Of a stretch of 64,000 nucleotides of DNA, positions 36,101 through 49,817 are shown one piece after another; positions within the stretch are counted from its first letter, which is position 1; every line of letters begins with the position of its first letter. Where the stretch lies: positions 20,677,409 to 20,741,408 of the forward strand of contig OX421497.1 of assembly GCA_949126835.1 (NCBI GenBank), read 5' to 3'. The position numbers were made by a program, and so were the translations under genes. The DNA is from Anisus vortex. Taxonomy: Eukaryota > Mollusca > Gastropoda > Planorbidae. Under the pieces are notes generated by a model, which saw nothing but the letters and a program-made list of their open reading frames with translations, was not told where the DNA came from and made no database searches.

Positions 36101-36795
36101 AAAGAAATAGAAACTACAATTTAAGTCTGATTTGAAATGAATGAGTAGTGAGTGCTCCATGAATATGGCTTATTTAGGCGAAAACGAAAATTATGTAAAA
36201 GGTCAGTAAAGGGAGATAAAAGGCACAATTTGTGTTGTAATAGTGATGAAACAAGAGCATAGAATATGAATTGCATAGTGATCATTAAAGAAAATATTAT
36301 TTCAAAAAAATATATAGTTACAACAGTAAGAATGGAAGCATTAATGTGCCTTAAAACCTTCTGCAAATGCATGCTTGATGTAAATGTAAGAATTAATTGG
36401 AATGGAAGTTTTTCTTTTAATTTATTAATTTCATAAAAAAAACTCTTAACTAGCCTACTACTTTCTCAATCAGAATGATGAACCTATTCCTTTGTTTTTA
36501 TTTTGTTTCAATAAAGAATTTTTTTGTTAGTTGTTTCAAAATGATCCTGTATGAGTATACTGAGTTTACATACAAAAGAAAAAGGAATAATAACTGGATG
36601 TATATGTTTTTAAAATTTGGACTAGTAAAGACAAGTTTATATATAATAAAACATCTTTGACTAAATAATACTCTCAAATTCTCACTTCCCATCACTTTGA
36701 GTTTTGACTAAATGAATAACACTCTCTAGTCACATCACCTACGGATATAACTAAATCTGATTACATCCAGCCCGAACTATTATGAACAAGACCAG

Positions 36796-39700
36796 TTATT
36801 TGCTGGTGCTGTCTTTTCCGCCTATAGACTTGAATGTGGTCTTAATGCTGTTAAATAACGTTAATCCAGATTTTTCTTCTGAAGACTTCCTTCCTTGTGA
36901 ACCTGAGCGTCGTCTAGTTTGTGACGAATTTCTCTGGGCCACAACCTGAGCACTTTCTGCCAACATGGCGCTGTAAGCCTCAGGTGAGGCCAAAGTTTTT
37001 AAAGTCAAAATGGATGGAGGGCGAAGGGATTCACTGGATGCCCGTAGATCTTCCCCACTTTCAAATATGGGATCAAATCGGATGTAGGTAGATGACTGGG
37101 TCTTCTGCTGTTTGGCTTTGTCTTTGCTACTCTGCCGCAGAAATTTCTTCTGCTCGGAAGGTGATGTCTTGCTTGCATTCGCCTCAGCGTCTGGTTTTAC
37201 ACTCAACATTTTCTTGGCATGAAGCGTGTCACTGCCTCCCCTGCTGTCTGGTTCATTCCTGTACTGTTTCAGCTGATCTACGTCTGTTATTCCCATGCGT
37301 CGAAAATCTCTGGTGTTTCCAGTTGTTCCGGTCCACAGGTTACACGCATCCATCCTGTTGTTTGGGATGATGACATCCTCTTCGTTGGTAGCCAGGCGAT
37401 AGGAGCTGTTCCTGGTGACAACATCCCCAGTCAGAACATTCATGGTGTTAGTCACTGCACATCTGTAGGAGTCAGCCCGGCTAACGTTTTCCTCACTGAA
37501 ATTTGGCACAGTTAAGGATCTTGACTTTGCAAATCGTGAAAGAGCTTCATTAGGTTTCATGGCACCAGATGAGCTGCAGCTATTGGAACGTGGATTTTTC
37601 TTGCTCATTAACCTCAATTGGTCAGTTTCTCCCAGTAGTGCCACGCGGTATGAATCTGAGCGTCCAGCGGAATTATTTGACTGGAGAGATTCATTTGACG
37701 TGCTGGAATGTAAGGAAGGCTGGGATAAATCGGTTTTTTGTATTTTGCAGATCAATTGATTAGTAGAGCTGACAGAATATTGAGAATTTAAAGATTCTTC
37801 TGATTGGCTAGGCATGGAGCTAAGAGCTTTTACTGGGTTATCTGATCTAGTAGAAGCACGAGTAGATTTTTGAATGGCATATGATTTTGAATCTGCATAC
37901 ATTGTTGGTTTTATCTGTGGAATTCTAGGACCTTGTTGTGCATTCAGTTCTTCTTGGGCTGGATAGCCAAAGTGGGAGACGACTGAAGGCGAACCAAAAC
38001 CACTGTCTGCTGGGCTGTAAGCATCAGTGCCACTTCTGCGTCTCCTGACAACATCTTTGTAACTGCTGCTGGAACCACTGCCTGGGCCACTTTCGCTACC
38101 ACTAACAGCAGAGGAGCTGGAGTCTTCACTAGTAGTTGCTAGAGGCGTGCTCCTTCTTCTATCTGCCCTAGACTGCTGCTGCCCTGTTATCTGTGTGGTT
38201 GGCTCTCTTGGGGAGTATCTGTTCATGCTATTTGAGTTTGACAGGGATGAATGAGAATTTTTGGTTGACTCTGTCATTGGGACAGATGAGACATTAGTCT
38301 TGTTGTTATTTTTATCACTGCCAATGTTCTGGGCTGGTCTCTTCTGAGACTCTGTAAAATATTGAGTGTGGGGCTCATACATCTGCTCTGATGTGATTGC
38401 CACGTTTTTCAATGAATCCACATTGCTAATGGCATTCGCAGAGAAGGATGAAGCCACTGCTGAAGGTTTTATAGTTTGGGTCTTGGTGTCATCTGTGTAT
38501 TTGTTACTATTTATAGGGTTGTTAACTTTAATGTCTTTTTTAGCTGGTACATTTTCAATGTATTTCTTTCTGATGGGTGTGATCAACGGGGTAGTGTTAG
38601 GGGTGTCATCTGTATCCCAGTCCAAGGATAAAGACGATCCGGACAGGGACAGATCGGTTGCCATGGTTACATGAGTGAAGCTAGTGGTGTCAATGTCAGA
38701 AAGGGCAATGGTGCTGCTACTGCTGCCCAGCGAATCATTTTTGTGTCGCAACAGAGGTGCTGTCACCGGCATGTCAAAACTGTCAAACGATGTGAGAGAC
38801 AGTGATGAGGTGGAGTGGATAGTTGAAAGGTCACTTGAATAAGTGGACAGGTCAGATTGACCACCAGAGTCAACAACAGATGCAGCCTGACAGTCTGATA
38901 AACTGTTTCCCTGAGCCTAAAATGAGAAATGAAACAATAAACTTATCAGTATTATTTACCTTAAAAAATTAAAATGTGCACATTAAAAAAATTAGGTCTT
39001 TAATTAAGTTTAATTAATGACTTAAACATACAGAGAAATAACATGACCAGGCAGTTTTCAATGTTCAATGTACAAAATCCAGAAGATTTCCTTGTCAGAC
39101 TTTTAAGGGCGATTGAAGCAACATTTACCAGTATATAAAAGGATTGTATGGCCAGCAAGAATAATGACCTGATGCCAACAGATATTGGGCATCCATCAGA
39201 GCTTGGTAGGTTGTAGCACAGTATAAAAAAAACTTGACTAGATTTGAATGGAACTCCCTTGCTATGACACTAAGCTCATTAATTCCTTTTACCACAATGC
39301 ATTGTTAATCCTTTTTAACAGTAGTTAAATAGCCTTAGTGAAGTAATGCACACTTATACACATCAATAGGAACATAAAATATAGACAAACATTCGTCAGT
39401 CATTTCACAATCGCCTAAATCATTTTTGGGGGTTTTGAGTTAAGACCGCAAATGTATAGTTTACACAGTCTTCTATTACATGGCAAATCGCATAGATCTT
39501 AAACCAATCAGAAAAAGCTTTTTTTTTACAAAATGTATCTAGGTTAAACAACAGAGTGAATACAGATGTCATTCAGTTTTTTTAAGTTTTCCCAAAACAT
39601 GAAAAAATGACTTAGGCAATTGTGAAATGACTGTGACGAATACAGCTATACATAACAGTCATAAAGAGCATTTAGAATTTATGTCACAAGGTCTACATAT

Positions 39701-42700
39701 CTTGTGACATAAAATCATCCTCTATTTTGATGAAAAAAAACACATTATATTATAATTATAAATATCTGACAAAGTTTGACAAGACAATTCTTTAATAAGG
39801 TTATAATTCCAAATTATTATAGCATTATACTTACTGTTGTCTTTGCACCGGACGGTTTCTTTTCAAGGATCGTTGCTATTGATGGGCGGTATTTGGAAAT
39901 GTTATCACTTAACTTTTTCTCAGCAGATGGGAGCAGCTGACCTTGTTGCTGAGTCAAGGATGGAATGTTGCTTTGGTTTATCAATGGAGAGCTGTCTTGG
40001 GTAGGGGAGGAGGCACTTTCATCCGAGGAAGACAAGCGAGACAAAGGCAGCTGGACGCTATGGGGGGAACGAGCATCAAAAAGGTTTACCACGGGGTCAA
40101 AGTTCAACATTTTTGCATTACCCGATGGCTTCACTTTGTCCTTTTCTGGTGTTTTTAGAATCCCTGCTTGAAGGGTGTACGGTCGTTTAATTCTTGGCCA
40201 GGAATTTGTTGTCTCGGAAGACTGTACAGTGCTTGTTCCCTGACCACGTGGCAATGTCCCAGAAAGCCAGGCATCTTTCCCTGTGGAGAGCATGGCTTCC
40301 ACCTCTAAAGATTCAGTGTTGAGCCGTTCGTGTGAGGCACTTAGACTGTCCTTTGTTATGTGGTCATCTTCATCACTGTTCAGGCCGACGCACAATGAAG
40401 GGAATGCATGGACGGAGATGCTGGTTTTTTTCTTCAGCCTGGCATATATGACTTCGTGATCCGAAGACTCTGGAGATGCCTCATTGGTTTCTATTGCTGG
40501 CTTCTGCCTGATGGGCTCATCACCACTGGACATACTGGCCGTCATGCTTGAAACTCTTGGAGGAGGGAGGGGAGGTGGGGGCCTCTTAGACCTTACCGCT
40601 CTAGTGCCTTCAGCAGTCTCACCATCCTCATCTATCATTGGCACATCTTTTTCTCTCAATTCTGAAACAGCGGATGACTTTTTGTTCGTCAATGATAGCA
40701 GATTGGGAGCGGAAATGGAAGAAGCTGATGTCAGAGTGTCACTGCCATCATCGTCAAAAGGTTTGAAAAAGGCACTCTCCAGTACATTATAGCTGACCAT
40801 GCTCTGGAGGCTTTTTGTGTCACGGATTCCAGGAGTGATCATGTCATCTATGTCATCTTCATCCAAGAGTGTTGTTGTGCTTCTCTTCAGGCCACTGTCA
40901 GTATGAAATGATGTGTAAAAACCTTCAGTGTCCAGGGAGTATACAGATGACTCCCCGTCATCCTCAAGGTCGTTTCTCCTGCGTTGGAAGTTCTTCCTCC
41001 CCGGCACCAAAATATCCAAATTTCTTATGTTCTGCTTGGTGAGTCGAGACAAATTAGCCAGGGCCTCAGCGCTGGTGGAAGTGACATCTCCTCGGCTGGC
41101 AGCTCTCTCTGCGAGAGTTCGAATCCACTCGTCACTGTCAGTGTTGGACATGGACTTGGTATCAGAAATAGACTCATTGCTGGCAGCGTCTCCCATGTAT
41201 CCGGTATCCAAACCATCTCTATCATGTCAATGAAAGAAAAGAAAACATTTTTTGTCAAACACAGAAATAAATACATTAACATTTAAATGACTGATTTTAA
41301 AGCCAAACCTAAAGCAAGAAATCCAGTTTTTACCTTTCTCCTGAGTATCTCAAGGAATCTCTGCCAGAATCTTTCCCTAGTGAGTATTGAGACGTTGTGG
41401 AGGGTTGACTAGACTTGACATCGGAATCCATAGACTGTCTGTTGCTGCTATAACCACTCTGACTCCAGTTGCCTATATCAACAAACATAGGATCAGTTTT
41501 TGCACACATGGAATCAATATTGAAAGTTAAGTAGTCTTGATATTGAATGTCAAGTAATATTGAAAGTCAAGTAATACTGGAAGTGAAGTAATATTGAAAG
41601 TGAAGTAATATTAAAAGTGAAGTAATATTAAAAGTGAAGTAATATTAAAAGTGAAGTAATATTGAATGTCAAGTAATATTTAAAGTGAAGTAATATTGAA
41701 AGTGAAGTAATATTTAAACTGAAGTAATATTAAAAGTGAAGTAATATTGAATGTCAAGTAATATTTAAAGTGAAGTAATACTGAAAGTGAAGTAATATTG
41801 AAAGAGAAGTAATATTGAATGTCAAGTAATATTGATTCAAGTAATATTGAAATTGAAGTAATATTGAAAGTCAAGTAATATTTAAAGTGAAGTAATACTG
41901 AAAGTGAAGTAATATTGAATGTCAAGTAATATTTAAAGTGAAGTAATACTGAAAGTGAAGTAATATTGAAAGAGAAGTAATATTGAATGTCAAGTAATAT
42001 TGATTCAAGTAATATTGAAATTGAAGTAATATTGAAAGTGAAGTAATATTAAAAGTGAAGTAATATTGAATGTCAAGTAATATTGAAAGTAAAGTAATAT
42101 TGAAAGTGAAGTAATATTGAAAGTGAAGTGATATTGAATGTCAATCAATATTGATTGAACTATGCTAATTTTGTATTTTAATTGCCTTTCTTACCAGAAG
42201 AACTTTGACGATCCTCCTTTCTCCGTTTGGAAATTTCTCTCAGTTTGACTGAAGTTGTCCAGTCTTTAGGCAGTGAGTCCCAAGGAAAGTTATACTTCTT
42301 GGCCTGAGCTCGTGGTAAAGTGTTATTAAAATAGTAGTAAGTACCTGGCCCAACCTGAGACTCATTGGATGTGGTTCTGGATATCTTTCCTGAACAAGGG
42401 CAAACAAAGAAAGGATAAATAAAAGTTGGCAAGTATTGCATTGATTACAGCTCAATGATACAGTACATATAAAACTAATATGTTTCAATTTAAACTAAAA
42501 TGATTATTTCTTAATTTGGTAATAATACTTTCAGTTAGTGCTGCTTCTAAAATGCTAAAATAATTGTTCTGAAATTAGTAATTAAAAATTAGTAATACAT
42601 ATCTTATCTTATATATGGCAGATGCTCTTTCTATAATTAAGCTTATTGCGTATCTATGAATTTTTTTTTCAAACATTGAAATTCTTTTTGCTTTCTAGAT

Positions 42701-44993
42701 CTTATAAATTCTAATAGCATTATTTATCATTCAATTATAAATTGATTCAAAAATGCAAGGCAAAAGTAGCCTACCATTATATAAACAAAACTCAGCAAAA
42801 TATTTATTGACTTAGAAATGTATTGGTCAATTTAGTTTTTTGTTCCTAAGTACTTCATTTTATTTTCATTGGCTTTAAACATGATTAATGAATTTAAAAA
42901 AATATTTAAAATTACTGATAATGAAATAGACTTTCATTGATAATAAAACTTGACCAATGATTTATAATAAACTTTCTAGTAATATATACCAAAATAAATG
43001 CACTCACCTTCTGGCATGCTAGGTGAATTTGTTCTTGTTAAGCTGGAAGATCTGACCAAGGTTTTGGAATCATCAGTTTTACTCTTGGCATCATCATTGT
43101 CAATTAAGTCAAAGTCCAGAGACTTGGGGCGTGGCTTCAGTGTGTTGCTGACCAGTGACTTGATCTTATCGCCAATGATGCTTGACCTCTTTGATGACCT
43201 TGATGACCTCTGGCTTCCCAAGCTGAGGCTGCTGGTAAACTTGCCATGTATTTCCTCGCTGGACTGTTTCATTTTAAACTCGTCCGACTGCCCCTTCTGG
43301 TGCTTCTTCTGATACAGAGATGAGCGTGTGAGCCCGTCCTTGTGAATGTTGGACACGAGCTTAATGCAACGAGGGAGTGACCGCGACCTCCTGCAGGGCA
43401 AAAATTTGAGCAACTTGGCTTCCCTCTGTTCTGCATACTCCTCTTCCTCCCGCTCAGCAATGGCCGACTGCATATCCTGGAGATACTGCTGCATGACTTC
43501 GTCTTTGGCATCAAGGTCTTTCTGGTCAAGGTCATCAAGGCTGTAGATTCGTGTCCGATCTCTATGCACCTGTCTACCTTTTTCAAACTGTTCAATTTCC
43601 TGTGAATGAATAAAAGAGTTTTCATCAAACGATGACATATCAGCATTATCAACTATTGCCAATATATATTATAGATGTATTTTTATAGGCCTATTGGCAC
43701 AAATAAAGAAAAAAAAATATCAATCAGATTATCTATATCAAGTAGCCTATATATTAATTTAAAAAAAAAAATTGCCTTTTTTTACACTCCTACACCCTTT
43801 GATCAATCACTATAAAGTTGTATACATTTACTCTAAATCTTCTTCAATGATTAGTCGTGATAACAGTTTCGTTAACAAGTTAAATTGAAATACTTATAAA
43901 CTTATTGAATTAATATTGTTTGTGATGACCTACTTCTATGCTATTGTCAGTAATGACCTCCTTGCTTGTGCTAATTCTCATCACCTACCTGCATAATATT
44001 TTCAGGCACCCCTGTCACGGTCCTCCTTCTCCTTTTCTGCCTCTCCTTATCACTCAGCCCTTCCTCTTCTCTCAAAGACCTCCTGTAAGATGCCATGCGA
44101 TGGAATCCTGCCCCTGAAGTATCCACGGGGACAAGTATCGGCTGTGACTTGGACATGTTGTCCATTTTACTGGATTGAAGATCTCCGGATGATTCATGGA
44201 AAATTTCATCGATACTCTGAATGGTCTTTCGCCTTTGTTTCTGAATCTTTAGCGGCTTGTATCTTCTTTTCAAAGACAATGGGGAAGAAAACTGAAATAA
44301 AAAGCTTTGAGTTTTTAATGTAGTCATAGACTCTAAGCTTTCTTTCTAAACAAAATTCAGAATGTTTATTACAATTTATGGCATTAAATGGAACTCCCTG
44401 ATAATTTGTTAGATAGAACACTATTAATTATTGCCAACAAAAGCTTGTTTTGTGTTAACATGATGGCCAATTTGTATTCAAGATTGTCATCAGAGAGTGT
44501 TTGAGTTCAAATCCTGCCTTTATCTTTATCCATCCTCTGCCAGAGTTGCAGGAGGTTTGGGCAGTGGACATAATAATCTTCTTTTGAAAAGGAACATCTG
44601 TAGACTAACTTATCAGACCTTAGGCTCATTGATTTGGACAATGACATTAATTGCTTTCTTTTTACAGTTCTTTTACTTTTTACATTTCAACAAAATATAA
44701 GATTGTAACAAAATATATTACACCTACCCTTTTGGGAATGTCAAGGTCATCTACTCTAATCCCAGAATCCTTCAGCGCAATGGGCCACAGCTTGAAGAGA
44801 TGGGAACTGCACAGGCCATCCTTCCTGTACATGTCCACCCCTCTGAGGGCATGTACTGGAGTGACCTCGCAGAGTGAGTAGTTGAATTTGATAGAGTGTG
44901 GTCGATTGCCGGGTGTGAAATGGTCACAGTCAAAGCCGTGCCTGGCCACATGATGATCAGTTACCTTGCTAAACTGGTGGAGTGTACCTATGG
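36796..44993 (-). CDS. NHS-like: NHS / GUK-holder family protein, seven 3' exons (5' end not found)
   Basis: NHS-family proteins regulate actin remodelling and cell junctions; fly GUK-holder binds Discs-large. Exons in transcript order: 44728-44993, 43989-44291, 43008-43599, 42195-42389, 41334-41472, 39835-41218, 36796-38916 (stop TAA 36796-36798). Phases agree; 5000 nt gives about 1666 codons. Family landmarks: VPVDTSGAGFHRMASYRRSL then RRRRTVTGVPENI (exon 43989-44291), GNWSQSGYSSN (41334-41472), SLDTEGFYTSFHTDSGLK (39835-41218), and repeated RxDSYRxA stretches in the last exon. The protein is Ser-rich and largely disordered, with a proline run PPPPLPPPR near 40570. I do not recognise the first exon in the window (SLCEVTPVHALRGVDMYRKD). 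The expected N-terminal WAVE-homology exons are not visible and should lie upstream. Confidence 0.85.
39115..39300 (-). mobile_element. Very degraded SINE copy in the NHS-like intron
   Basis: ggattgtatggccagcaag and gggcatccatcagagcttgg recall the SINE body. Ends are lost. Confidence 0.35.
41515..42150. repeat. Intronic minisatellite, 16-17 bp unit with higher-order structure
   Basis: About 635 bp of gaagtaatattgaaagt-type units (variants aatgtc, aaagag, ttaaag, gattc) fill most of the intron between 41472 and 42195. A block of variants starting near 41748 reappears in the same order near 41912, giving a higher-order period of about 164 bp. Confidence 0.9.
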
Positions 44994-47584
44994 CTGAATA
45001 GAAGGAAGGAAATAGAATATAGATTTATATCTCATTATGCAAGCGTTAACCCTTCTAAGACATCTACATTATATGTATTTTACACAGAGGATCTAAAGCT
45101 AGGTGAATGTATTAATGGGCTAGACCAATGAGAATTAATGAAGAATGTGTTTGAACTTTTAATGATAACAAAAGTTTGTTAGTAAATAAAACTTGTACTA
45201 CATTTTTGCATAAGTTTAAAATAAGTACTGTGTAAAGTAAATAAAATAATTCTGCTGAGATAAAGTCGCAACAACTTTATTACTGTTGGTTCCTCATTCA
45301 AGTAGAACATATGGGGCAGAAGTCAAAACAAAAATGGAGGAATATAATAGGTTTAATATCTTGTTAGAAACTCAGTGAAAGATGTTCCCTAACTAGCAGC
45401 AATTAAAAGAGTTAATTCAAGAAGTAAACATGAGGAAAATACATTATGTAAACTTCAAAATGTGGAATTTGAAATATTTACACAGAAACAAAAACATGAT
45501 GACATCAACTGCTAACACCGGGTTGCTGTTTTTTTATGTTCTTATAATGTTAAAAACAAAGAGTTTATAGTTAGATTAGTTCAAAGATTCAATATCAAAT
45601 TTTTCATGGAAGTGACAAGTGAAACAATTTTTTTTGTAGCAGCTTAATAAAACAAGAAAGATAAAAAATACACTTGTATAGCAATAGCTTCTGGAAATGT
45701 TTTAATTTTTCAACATTGAGATTTTTCAGGTTTTTTTAAATTCTAGTTCATAGAAAGAGCTTTTATATATATATATATATAAATATATAAAACTGATACT
45801 TTAATTGACCTGTATATAGAAATATAACTGCAATTTAAACAGTGAACCAATTTTAATTCTGAGAAAAAAAAAGGATTTCTTCTACTTCAAAAAACATTTT
45901 AATTTAATCATTTTTAGAACTTTGTCATCAGATATATGTGTCATAAAATGTGTTTGTTTAGGTATTGTGAAAGATTTGGCCATATAATGAGATGTAAACA
46001 AAAATCTATGCTGCAATTACATATAGGCCTACATAGTTCAAGGTGGTCTTTATAAGTACAAGTAGGAAAAAAAATGTTTAGGAAGTTGATCTCAAAATAT
46101 ATCTAGCCATCATTTCAGTAGTTTTATATAGTTTTCTGTTGTAAAACTTACTTTTTTTCTATAGTCCTATTGTATAATTTCCTTGTTTAAACATGTGTGT
46201 TTACGTGTGTTCTGATGTGTTAGTACATGTATTATTTATAGCTTCTACATTTTTTTTCATTCCTATTAGAACAATTTTGAATGTCTTTATATACTTTAAA
46301 AATGCTTCATAATAAAGCACATGATAAAAGTTGACTTATCATATACCCCTTTAAACATACACACACACACTAACACGCTCACAAACACTCATGCGCGCAC
46401 ACACAAACACATAAGCCTACATAAGCAAGCACACACACAAACATGAGCACACAAACAACATCTTCACACTTGGTATATCTCCGACCAAAAACTTCACACG
46501 GGTCAACTCAGTCGATTCCGAAAGTTAACACATACCTATATATATATATAAAAAAAGGCATTCCACCCTCACATCCCATAACTCTCTTTTGAATGCCAGT
46601 CAACAAAGATTGAAAGCCCTTTGCATTCCTTCGCAGACGTAGCATCAATAAATAAAAGGGGCAATGGAATAATTGGACATAACAACATCAGTTCAGTTTT
46701 TTCTGATTTAATTACGTTTTTTTCTTCTCGCAATTTAGCGCCACATTCTCTCTTGTCATTTGACACACGAGAATTTAAACCTGAAATGGGGACACAATCG
46801 TTGAAATAAGTCTACTGTAATTAATCACAAATTTGGTCGGCCTATTATAGGCCCTACTGATATGGCAATGGGGTGCCCTAACCCACAGATTAATGCAGGA
46901 CAAGTGTGTATAGGTCGGTGAATATAAGCACACTCAAAGCAGAAAACAGATCGTGAAAGGAAAGGTTTGACCCTTGATTGTGAAGAGTTTGATGGGTGAA
47001 AACACCGGGTTAATAAAGTTGATAACACAAAAAAACTAACCAATAAAAAACAAGTTATTATAATACTCCCTTTCTTTGTAAATATCTAATTATAACGATT
47101 CTGCATTTTTTTTTTAATACCGGTTACTTATTTCTTTGAACATTTGTACGGCTTTAACAAAAACATTGCCCGCAAATTTTATAATTCGACACGAATGTAA
47201 ACATGATTTTTTTCCCCTTCATTCACAAAGCTAGAGCGCAAAGTTTGATAAAAATAATCTCAGCGCATCCTTTTTTTTATCTAGCTTTGTGACGAAAAGT
47301 CATAAAAAGTTGGACCGGCATTTACAACGTAAAACCCAAACAAACCGTAAAATTTTCAAAAAAAAATCAAAATTATAGTATAATTCATTTTTTTTAAACT
47401 GAAAATTTGATAGAATGCATTGTTAGTCGCCACAAGACTGCTGCACAAGTTTCAGCTCGATTGGACTACGGGAAGTGGTCGAAAAATCGATACAAAGTTT
47501 TACAAGCAGACAGACAGTAGCAACTAAGAGAAAGGGAGTAAAACGTAAATTAAAGCAGCCCTATCGGATTAAATTGATCCATAG

Positions 47585-47757
47585 GGCCGGTGAATCAGAA
47601 ATCACCAGCTACAGTGGCCACAGAATACTAGAGGATTGTGTGGCCAGCTCAACGCACAGCCACCATCAGAGACGGGCAGACTCAGGGAACCCTCCAGATC
47701 CTGGCCTTAACCAGAATTCGAACCCAGGACCTTTGGTACGTCACCAAGCTCCATAAG
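47585..47757 (-). mobile_element. SINE copy
   Basis: The minus strand carries a B-box-like gggttcgaattctgg and the body (gtggccagctcaacgcacagcc, agacgggcagactcaggga). The head is truncated near 47757. Confidence 0.6.
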
Positions 47758-49627
47758 GTTAACATGTTAACATGTAGGCTACGTTCAGTAAATTCTCGTT
47801 TTTGGAACGACGTTCCGTGTAGTTGTAGTCTATGTAATGCAAGCCGGACTATAATTGCATTTTTTGTAAATGAATGTGATTTTAACCATAGGTTTCAATG
47901 TGCCCAAAATGTCAGAGCTTTTATATATTGTAGTAAGATTATGTTTAAATTAAATGTTGTCTTGATATTTTAATTGAATATTATTAACGGCGGCACGAAC
48001 AACTGATCACAATTGGTCCAGATATAGTCTACAATTGCCGAGAAACAAGACTTGGGAAATAAAAAAAAAAAACATCACATATTTTTAAGTCGTTTGGGAG
48101 ATTAAAAATCCTTAAGCCTAGGCCTAGACTCTATATAACTTCTGTTGAAATTTCATTTACCCCCGCGCATTGAACAATCTGTCAATTTGCATAAGTATCC
48201 ATTTATCTTCTTAAAGTATCAAGGCATCAACATTCCAACACGTGTGAATCACCACAATCAGCAAGTGTGTGTGTATACAGTATACAGGCATACAGGCAGA
48301 CATTCTAAAGATGAAATCATGTTTCCTGGCTGGCGGAATTAGAATATGGAAGGTTTGGGGGTGGGATTGGGGGTGGACTGAGTTAACAATGTAAGTGTAA
48401 GGAATAAATTGTGTAAACCTACGGGTTGTCTTTCCCTTGAAGTGAAGCAAGACAACTCGCCCTGTGGTAAGGGGAAGTGACTTTGATGAAAGATTTGGGG
48501 TGAAAGTTTGAAATGGTGTCAAAGGTTATCTGAAAAGATTGCGATAACTAATGGCAAAAAATTGCATGAACCGAAAGTTGATTGTTGGATCATTGTTTGA
48601 AGACTAGAACTTTCCACTTATATGACGAATAGAAGAGGACGGAAGCAGTAATAAAAGCTTGCACATCTGAGGAGGCAAACTATCTGTGAATGCATTTGAA
48701 AGACATCGTGTCTCTGTTAGCGAACCGCCTAATTGAAATGGATCAGACAGGACATCATATCTGTCTGTATGTTAAAAAAGCAGTAGTGGACAGTCTGTGT
48801 TGATTGTAGTTTTGTTACAAAATGGAGTCGGTAATAAGAACATGAACTTCATACACAAAGACTATTAAAGGTGATGCTGACTACCTCCAGTACCTCCCAC
48901 CTCTCACACTGTATCTGTGTGAAAGTGTGCGTGCCAGCATCTGACAGAATGACACAGTGACAAAATGACACAGTGACACATCGCGTGTGTGTGTGTGTAG
49001 GCCTAAGTCATACATGTGCGTAGTGACGTGTCATCAATTTAATGCACCGATTCAAATCAGACAGGGGGAAAAAAAGGTAAAACACGGAAGCGACATTCCG
49101 CTTCCCCAAGGCAACACGCACACACACACATACACAAAAGCTATAACTAAATGCTGTCCAGGAATGTTCAGTGTACAAGTGACCAGTGATGTCTCCAAGT
49201 GGGAAGTGGATTGTATGACTATGTATAGATACATCCAAGAAGTAATAAGGAGAAGTGTTAATTGCTTGCACTTATCTCATTTACTTATTCAGATCTTAAT
49301 GAACGCTGCACTGGATTGACAGCCGACCTCCTCAACTTTTGTTTTCTGAGCGGTAGGTGAAAAATGCTCCATTTACTATAGAACTATTATAGTTCAGTGG
49401 TTACCATGGTCGGTGCCGCAGCGCCCTGTGAAGCTTCACATTGTTGTAAAATGTGCCATCTGGGGCTTTGACTAATGGACGTGCGCCATGGAGGAATACT
49501 TACATCAGGAAGGGCTAGTCGAATGGGTAAAGTTTGGTAACATCATCTAATAAAATTATTTTATTAAAATTTTTTAAAAGTTTGTATTTTTACATTAGCC
49601 AAGGGCTATTGTGTTTATGATCTAATG

Positions 49628-49817
49628 CTGGGGTCAGCAACTTTTTGAAAATAATATACCAAAGTGAGATTTATAATTCATTTAGCGTGCCAGCAAGCTA
49701 AAAGTCATTCTTTCTAAATTTCTAGCACCGATTTTCTTGTAGAAGATACTTTAACTGCCTATTGTGGAGCTTCTGCGTGCCAAGTAATGCAATCATGCCA
49801 TAAGCTGCCAACCTCTG
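49628..49817. mobile_element. Short hAT-type MITE
   Basis: 190 bp. Left end CTGGGGTCAGCAACTT; the right end reversed is CAGAGGTTGGCAGCTT, related to the ends of the 60359 element. The flanking octamers atctaatg / gtctgatg differ by two transitions, so they are a probable aged 8 bp target duplication. Confidence 0.6.

Larger units (their letters stand above)
29328..36795. other. Tail-to-tail intergenic region between MBTPS2 and the NHS-like gene
   Basis: About 7.5 kb, AT-rich, presumably including both 3' UTRs (a candidate MBTPS2 AATAAA is at 29784-29789; several AATAAA occur on the minus strand downstream of the NHS-like stop, the nearest near 36498). Holds a non-LTR remnant, three tandem repeats and a SINE. 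I see no exon. Confidence 0.55.

Noticed and set aside
36475..36695. Small overlapping ORFs on both strands downstream of the NHS-like stop
   Set aside because: AT-rich, no homology recognised, and lies in the expected 3' UTR.
37092..38674. Several plus-strand ORFs opposite the last NHS-like exon
   Set aside because: Shadow frames of the 707-codon minus-strand exon.
41680..41925. Minus-strand ORF with repeated FNITSL
   Set aside because: Translation of the intronic 17 bp minisatellite, not a gene.
44486..44640. B-box-like gagttcaaatcctg as another SINE
   Set aside because: No A-box at the right distance and no second copy in the window.
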